The notes beneath the pieces are model-generated. The model saw only the letters and a program-made list of their open reading frames with translations. It was not told where the DNA came from and searched no databases. DNA of 64,000 bases from an uncultured Flavobacteriaceae bacterium. Lineage in GTDB: Bacteria > Bacteroidota > Bacteroidia > Flavobacteriales > Flavobacteriaceae. The stretch's first letter is position 1, and each line of letters starts with the position of its first letter. The stretch spans positions 62,001-126,000 of the forward strand of contig CANLUS010000006.1 in NCBI GenBank assembly GCA_947494325.1, in the 5' to 3' direction. Below, piece by piece: positions 60,782 through 64,000 of this stretch. The position numbers and the translations under genes are program-made.

Positions 60782-61047
60782 TAAAACAATGTGTGTATTT
60801 CGAAAATATAAGATACTAACCCAGCTAAAACAGCAATGATAATTGCTACTCTTAAATTAGCCTTTCTATCGGCTGAGGATCTTTTGGCACGCGTCCATTT
60901 AGATTTCAAATTTCCTTTGCTAAATGCAATTGAGGCATCACTATTTTCATTTTCCAAATTTTTCAGACGTTCTTTACGAGCATCATAATAGCGCGGTTTG
61001 TAATTATATACGTAATGAGAACGGGGTTTAAATAAATTACCTAACAT
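60781..61047 (-). CDS. Small single-helix membrane protein upstream of mutL
   Basis: An 88-residue protein: a basic, soluble N-terminal region (HYVYNYKPRYYDARKERLKN, then SKWTRAKRSSADRK) and one C-terminal membrane helix (about 66-85, LRVAIIIAVLAGLVSYIF). Relatives in flavobacteria are often labelled riboflavin synthase beta subunit because of the nearby ribH, but it has no lumazine synthase motif. It opens the operon that holds mutL and the rhomboids, and has a full promoter. Function unknown. Confidence 0.75.
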   Translation of the reverse strand: MLGNLFKPRSHYVYNYKPRYYDARKERLKNLENENSDASIAFSKGNLKSKWTRAKRSSADRKANLRVAIIIAVLAGLVSYIFEIHTLF

Positions 61048-61078
61048 ATCAGAAAAAGATTAAATACTAAATGTATTT

Positions 61079-61109
61079 CAAAAATACTGAAATTATAAAA
61101 TGTGGTCAA
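61079..61109 (-). promoter_or_regulatory. Promoter of the mutL-rhomboid operon (TTG-N20-TATTTTTG)
   Basis: Reading leftward: TTG at 61109-61107, 20 bases, then TATTTTTG at 61086-61079, a full match to the Bacteroidota consensus. It lies 31 bases before the ATG of the 88-residue protein, so it drives that gene, mutL, both rhomboids and the EEP gene. Confidence 0.72.
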
Positions 61110-61139
61110 ATTTTGTTTATAAGATGACAGTTAAAACTA

Positions 61140-61610
61140 TCATAAAGTTGCCATTTTAATGGCGGCAATAGCACATTCTACTCCCTTGTTTCCTAATTTT
61201 CCTCCAGAACGATCGAGAGATTGTTGTTTCGTAGTATCAGTCAAAACACAGAAAATTGTTGGGATATCGAACTGTAGATTTAAGTCTTTAATACCAAGTG
61301 ATACCGCTTCACAAACAAAATCAAAATGCTTTGTCTCTCCCTGGATTACGCACCCTATGGCAATAACAGCATCGAATTTCTGAGAAGAAATTAAATGTTT
61401 ACATCCATAAATCAACTCAAAACTTCCAGGCACATCAACTCGAACAATATTATGTGCTAACGTACCATTTTCAATTAAGGTTTCTTTAACTCCAATGTAC
61501 AAGTTATCTGTAACGTCAGAATTCCATTCAGAAACAACAATCCCAAATCGAAGACTCTTCGCATTTGGGATTGTTGTTTTATCGTATGATGATAAGTTTG
61601 TAGTCGCCAT
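61140..61610 (-). CDS. ribH: 6,7-dimethyl-8-ribityllumazine synthase
   Basis: A 156-residue enzyme of riboflavin synthesis that joins ribityl-aminopyrimidine and dihydroxybutanone phosphate. Marks are FGIVVSEWNSDVTDNL (substrate site Trp), VDVPGSFELIYG, GCVIQGETKHFDFV (catalytic His region), TDTTKQQSLDRSGGKLGNKG. Length is typical. It starts 11 bases after the TPR gene on the same strand. Other rib genes are not in the window. Confidence 0.96.
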   Translation of the reverse strand: MATTNLSSYDKTTIPNAKSLRFGIVVSEWNSDVTDNLYIGVKETLIENGTLAHNIVRVDVPGSFELIYGCKHLISSQKFDAVIAIGCVIQGETKHFDFVCEAVSLGIKDLNLQFDIPTIFCVLTDTTKQQSLDRSGGKLGNKGVECAIAAIKMATL

Positions 61611-61621
61611 AATTACATGGC

Positions 61622-62386
61622 CTATTGTTGAGCAAGTTTTGCTCTATTAATATACATATCTATGTCTGCTGCTTCATCAGATTTCGAATACGCTTCTTTT
61701 ATTTTAGTAAATAAGCCTTCTGCTTTTTTGAAATCTTTTAATTCTAACGCCGTTTTACCCGCTTTTAATAGATATAGTGGTGTAGCAAAATGATCAGTTT
61801 TGAACTTAGCTGCTTTTTCATAATATTCTAATGCTTGTTGAGGTTGATTAATATCTGCGAAAGCATCGCCGATATTTCCTAAGGCTTGACTACCAATTAT
61901 TTCATCATCAGTAGAAAAATTTCCTAAATGTGTAATAGCATTTTCATAATCATCCATTTTCAAATAGGAAAGGCCGGCCATATATTTTGCTAAGTTTCCA
62001 GCATTTGTTGAACCATAATTATCGATAATATCTAGTAATCCATATTGACCATCAGCTCCGTTAAGGGCTAGATTATATAAGGAATCATTTAAAATGGTAT
62101 TCGCTTCGGCTTGATCGAAGAATTTTTTGGAATAGGCTAATTCATTAGCAGCCTCGACTTCCTGTGGGCCTTTAACAAATTTGTTATATCCTAAATAAGC
62201 AAAGATTACAGCTGCAACTATGATGAGCCCCATAAATAGTGCTTTACTATTTTTCTCTACCCATTGTTCTGATTTAGAAGCTGTCTCATCTAAAGTATTA
62301 AAAACTTCAGCTGTTGTACTTTGCGTATCAATTTCTTGCTGTTGATGTTTTTTAGAGCCTTTACCTCTTTTTTTATAAGTTGCCAT
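61622..62386 (-). CDS. Membrane-anchored TPR protein (YfgM-like)
   Basis: A 254-residue protein: a charged Lys-rich cytoplasmic start, one membrane helix (about 50-66), and five or so TPR units (LAKYMAGLSYLKMDDYENA, IGDAFADINQPQQALEYYEK, YLLKAGKTALELKDFKKAE). The YfgM type assists periplasmic protein folding or the outer-membrane assembly path. First gene of a two-gene unit with ribH; a TATTTTTG element lies 21 bases upstream. Confidence 0.85.
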   Translation of the reverse strand: MATYKKRGKGSKKHQQQEIDTQSTTAEVFNTLDETASKSEQWVEKNSKALFMGLIIVAAVIFAYLGYNKFVKGPQEVEAANELAYSKKFFDQAEANTILNDSLYNLALNGADGQYGLLDIIDNYGSTNAGNLAKYMAGLSYLKMDDYENAITHLGNFSTDDEIIGSQALGNIGDAFADINQPQQALEYYEKAAKFKTDHFATPLYLLKAGKTALELKDFKKAEGLFTKIKEAYSKSDEAADIDMYINRAKLAQQ

Positions 62387-62406
62387 TTATTTTCAAATTT
62401 GGATGG

Positions 62407-62414
62407 CAAAAATA
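62407..62414 (-). promoter_or_regulatory. -7 promoter element (TATTTTTG) for the TPR-ribH unit
   Basis: Exact TAnnTTTG match reading leftward, 21 bases before the ATG at 62386. No TTG at the standard -33 distance. Confidence 0.5.
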
Positions 62415-62487
62415 TAATTTTTTATTGAAATGTTACACTAGAAATTAATCTAAATTTCGTTTTTTTGCAATATTACGGCCGTGTTCT

Positions 62488-63567
62488 ATGTATTTAAAAA
62501 AAATTGCTTTAGTAAACTATAAAAATTTTGCTTCAGAAGAATTTGAGTTTGACAAAAAAATTAATTGTTTTGTTGGGAACAACGGAATAGGTAAAACAAA
62601 TGTTTTAGATGCTATTTATCATTTAGCTTTTGCTAAGGGATATTTTAACAGCGTTGCCGTTCAAAATATAAAACATCACGAAGATTTTTTTCTTCTTGAA
62701 GGGATTTTTCAGAAAAAGAATAGAGAAGAAGTCATTAGCTGTAGCCTGAAGCGAGGTACAAAGAAGGTACTCAAGCGAAATGGGAAGCAATATGAAAAAA
62801 TTTCAAACCATATAGGGTTGATCCCTTTGGTCATTATTTCTCCTGCCGATAGAAATCTTATTATTGAAGGTAGTGATGTTCGTAGGAAATTTATGGATGG
62901 AGTCATCGCACAGTCCGACGCTCAATATCTTAAAGATCTAATTGGATATAATAAAGTGCTTGCGCAACGCAACTCGTTACTTAAGTATTTTGCATTGAAT
63001 CATACTTTTGATGAAATAAATCTTGAAATTTACAATGAACAGTTGATAAAACTTGGCACAATAATTCATAAAAAGAGAGCACAATTTTTAGACGAATTTA
63101 TACCCATTTTTAAAGAGTCATACGAAAATATTGTAGAAAAGGAAGAACCAGTAAGTTTAACATATAGATCGCATCTGGATACTGCTGAATTTGGAGAATT
63201 GCTATCGAAAAGTTTAGAAAGGGATCGTTTTTTACAATATACTTCGGTGGGAATTCATAAGGATGATTTGTTATATACCATTGGAGAACATCCAATCAAG
63301 AAGTTTGGATCCCAAGGACAGCAAAAAACCTATTTGGTGGCGCTTAAATTAGCACAGTTTAATTTTATAAAAAAACAAACTAAAACAACCCCTATTTTGT
63401 TATTGGATGATATTTTTGATAAATTAGATGCATCGCGTGTTGAAAAGTTAATTGGATTAGTAAATGATGATATTTTTGAGCAAGTATTTATTTCTGATAC
63501 GCATGTCCAAAGAACGGAAGAAGTTATAAAAAAAACCCATCAATCTTACAAAATATTTCAACTATAA
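62488..63567 (+). CDS. recF: DNA replication and repair protein RecF
   Basis: A 359-residue SMC-type ATPase. Walker [10 protein letters not shown] is at about 31-39, then KINCFVGN just before it, [29 protein letters not shown] (signature region) and Walker [14 protein letters not shown] at about 304-316. RecF loads RecA at gaps with RecO and RecR. Length is typical. It is followed 6 bases later by a DUF721 gene. In many bacteria recF neighbours dnaN; here it does not. Confidence 0.96.
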   Translation: MYLKKIALVNYKNFASEEFEFDKKINCFVGNNGIGKTNVLDAIYHLAFAKGYFNSVAVQNIKHHEDFFLLEGIFQKKNREEVISCSLKRGTKKVLKRNGKQYEKISNHIGLIPLVIISPADRNLIIEGSDVRRKFMDGVIAQSDAQYLKDLIGYNKVLAQRNSLLKYFALNHTFDEINLEIYNEQLIKLGTIIHKKRAQFLDEFIPIFKESYENIVEKEEPVSLTYRSHLDTAEFGELLSKSLERDRFLQYTSVGIHKDDLLYTIGEHPIKKFGSQGQQKTYLVALKLAQFNFIKKQTKTTPILLLDDIFDKLDASRVEKLIGLVNDDIFEQVFISDTHVQRTEEVIKKTHQSYKIFQL

Positions 63568-63573
63568 AACCTT

Positions 63574-63870
63574 ATGAGTAAAAGAAAAAATGAATTCGTT
63601 TCTGTAAAAGATGTTATGCATGAAATGTTGAAGGAGAATAAGTTGCAAAAAGGAATTGATCAAGTTAATGTGAAGGACGCTTGGCAAACCGTTATGGGCA
63701 AAGGTGTTTACGGTTATACAGATGAAATTATTTTTAAGAATGACACCTTAATTATTCGATTGTCTTCAGCCACTTTAAGAGAAGAATTGAGTTATGGGAA
63801 GGAAAAAATAATCGATATGATGAATGAAAAATTGGGAAAGGTGATTATTAATAAATTGAAATTACTATAA
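63574..63870 (+). CDS. DUF721/DciA-like protein
   Basis: A 98-residue DUF721 protein: SVKDVMHEMLKENKLQKGID, VNVKDAWQTVMGKGVYGYTD, TLIIRLSSATLREELSYGKE and a C-terminal INKLKLL. The DUF721 family includes DciA, which helps load the replicative helicase in bacteria lacking DnaC; here the protein has only the core domain. It follows recF by 6 bases, a common pairing in Bacteroidota. Confidence 0.88.
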   Translation: MSKRKNEFVSVKDVMHEMLKENKLQKGIDQVNVKDAWQTVMGKGVYGYTDEIIFKNDTLIIRLSSATLREELSYGKEKIIDMMNEKLGKVIINKLKLL

Positions 63871-63885
63871 AAGATATATAATTTG

Positions 63886-63893
63886 TATATTTG
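63886..63893 (+). promoter_or_regulatory. -7 promoter element (TATATTTG) for the last gene
   Basis: Exact TAnnTTTG match on the plus strand, 45 bases before the ATG at 63939. A TTG lies 27 bases upstream, longer than usual. Confidence 0.5.
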
Positions 63894-63938
63894 CGAATTA
63901 AGAAAAAGAATTTTAAAGGGATAATAATAACAATATAC

Positions 63939-64000
63939 ATGATGAAAAAATTACTATGTACACTTCTGTTGACGGTAATGGCTATTGGATTTTCGAATGC
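63939..64000 (+). CDS. Start of an exported protein (cut by right edge)
   Basis: Only about 20 codons are visible: two ATGs, two Lys and a hydrophobic run with a small-residue end (MAIGFSNA), a standard Sec signal peptide. There is no Cys in a lipobox position. Preceded by a purine-rich AAAGGG and by a TATATTTG element, so it is a real start. The mature protein lies outside the window and cannot be named. Confidence 0.7.
   Translation, partial: MMKKLLCTLLLTVMAIGFSN

Noticed and set aside
1-64000. tRNA, rRNA, CRISPR, prophage, integron or attachment sites
   Set aside because: I found no convincing example in any spacer by eye; small structured RNAs could still be missed without a covariance search.

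Overview
The window looks like chromosomal core sequence of a marine-type member of the Flavobacteriaceae (Bacteroidota). The evidence is AT-rich DNA, a type IX secretion/gliding pair (porU and gldJ) followed by murF, a menaquinone (men) gene cluster, many Bacteroidota-type lipoproteins and TonB-linked outer-membrane proteins, weak ribosome binding sites, and several exact copies of the Bacteroidota -7 promoter element TAnnTTTG just upstream of start codons. I see no rRNA, tRNA, CRISPR array, insertion sequence, prophage or integrase. Apart from small accessory genes, composition and gene style are even throughout.

Layout. 1-6.5 kb: porU (cut by the left edge), divergent gldJ, terminator, murF. 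6.5-16 kb: secreted hydrolase pair, MsbA-like ABC exporter plus M23 peptidase, Tat-exported Gfo/Idh oxidoreductase, CIA30-like protein, argS, then a PPOX/cupin/secreted-protein run. 16-24.4 kb (mostly minus): folD, ffh, a CDP-alcohol phosphatidyltransferase, a small membrane protein, uvrB, a two-gene ABC-2 transporter, and a pRiA4b-ORF3-like protein. 24.5-32.4 kb (mostly plus): hotdog thioesterase, membrane-anchored hydrolase, menF, menD, DUF2853, a short CvfB-like protein, menB and an FAH-family enzyme, interrupted by a minus-strand esterase-fold protein that lacks the usual catalytic residues. 32.4-38.2 kb (minus): pentapeptide protein, M28 peptidase, methyltransferase, penicillin-acylase-like lipoprotein, and an HExxH protein whose start overlaps a separate 56-codon frame. 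38.4-42.4 kb (minus): a TonB-dependent receptor with a Cys/His-bearing N-terminal domain, a lipoprotein, and two small His/Cys-rich exported proteins, one at each end; this is the best candidate for a little-described system, probably handling a transition metal. 42.4-46.5 kb (minus): purB with a coupled lipoprotein, a helical-repeat protein and a three-FAS1-domain lipoprotein. 46.6-50.5 kb (plus): YwqK-like protein, mnmA, nitronate monooxygenase family enzyme, GIN-domain protein. 50.5-54 kb (minus): an mtaB-led operon with a hydrolase, an orphan rfbC and a lytic transglycosylase. 54-56.4 kb (plus): three overlapping genes ending in an orphan OppA-type lipoprotein. 56.4-62.4 kb (minus): EEP-family protein, tandem rhomboids, mutL, a small membrane protein, ribH and a TPR protein. 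62.5-64 kb (plus): recF, a DUF721/DciA-like gene and the start of an exported protein.

Functional themes are protein secretion and cell envelope (PorU, GldJ, MurF, M23, SLT, FAS1), quinone synthesis, DNA repair and replication (UvrB, MutL, RecF), and translation and tRNA modification (ArgS, MnmA, MtaB, Ffh). Points worth a second look are the His/Cys-rich TonB locus, a MutL that has lost the standard endonuclease motifs, a pseudo-esterase beside menB, the overlapping small frame at 38.1 kb, and two tiny plus-strand open frames with promoter or terminator signals (16.1 kb and 21.8 kb).
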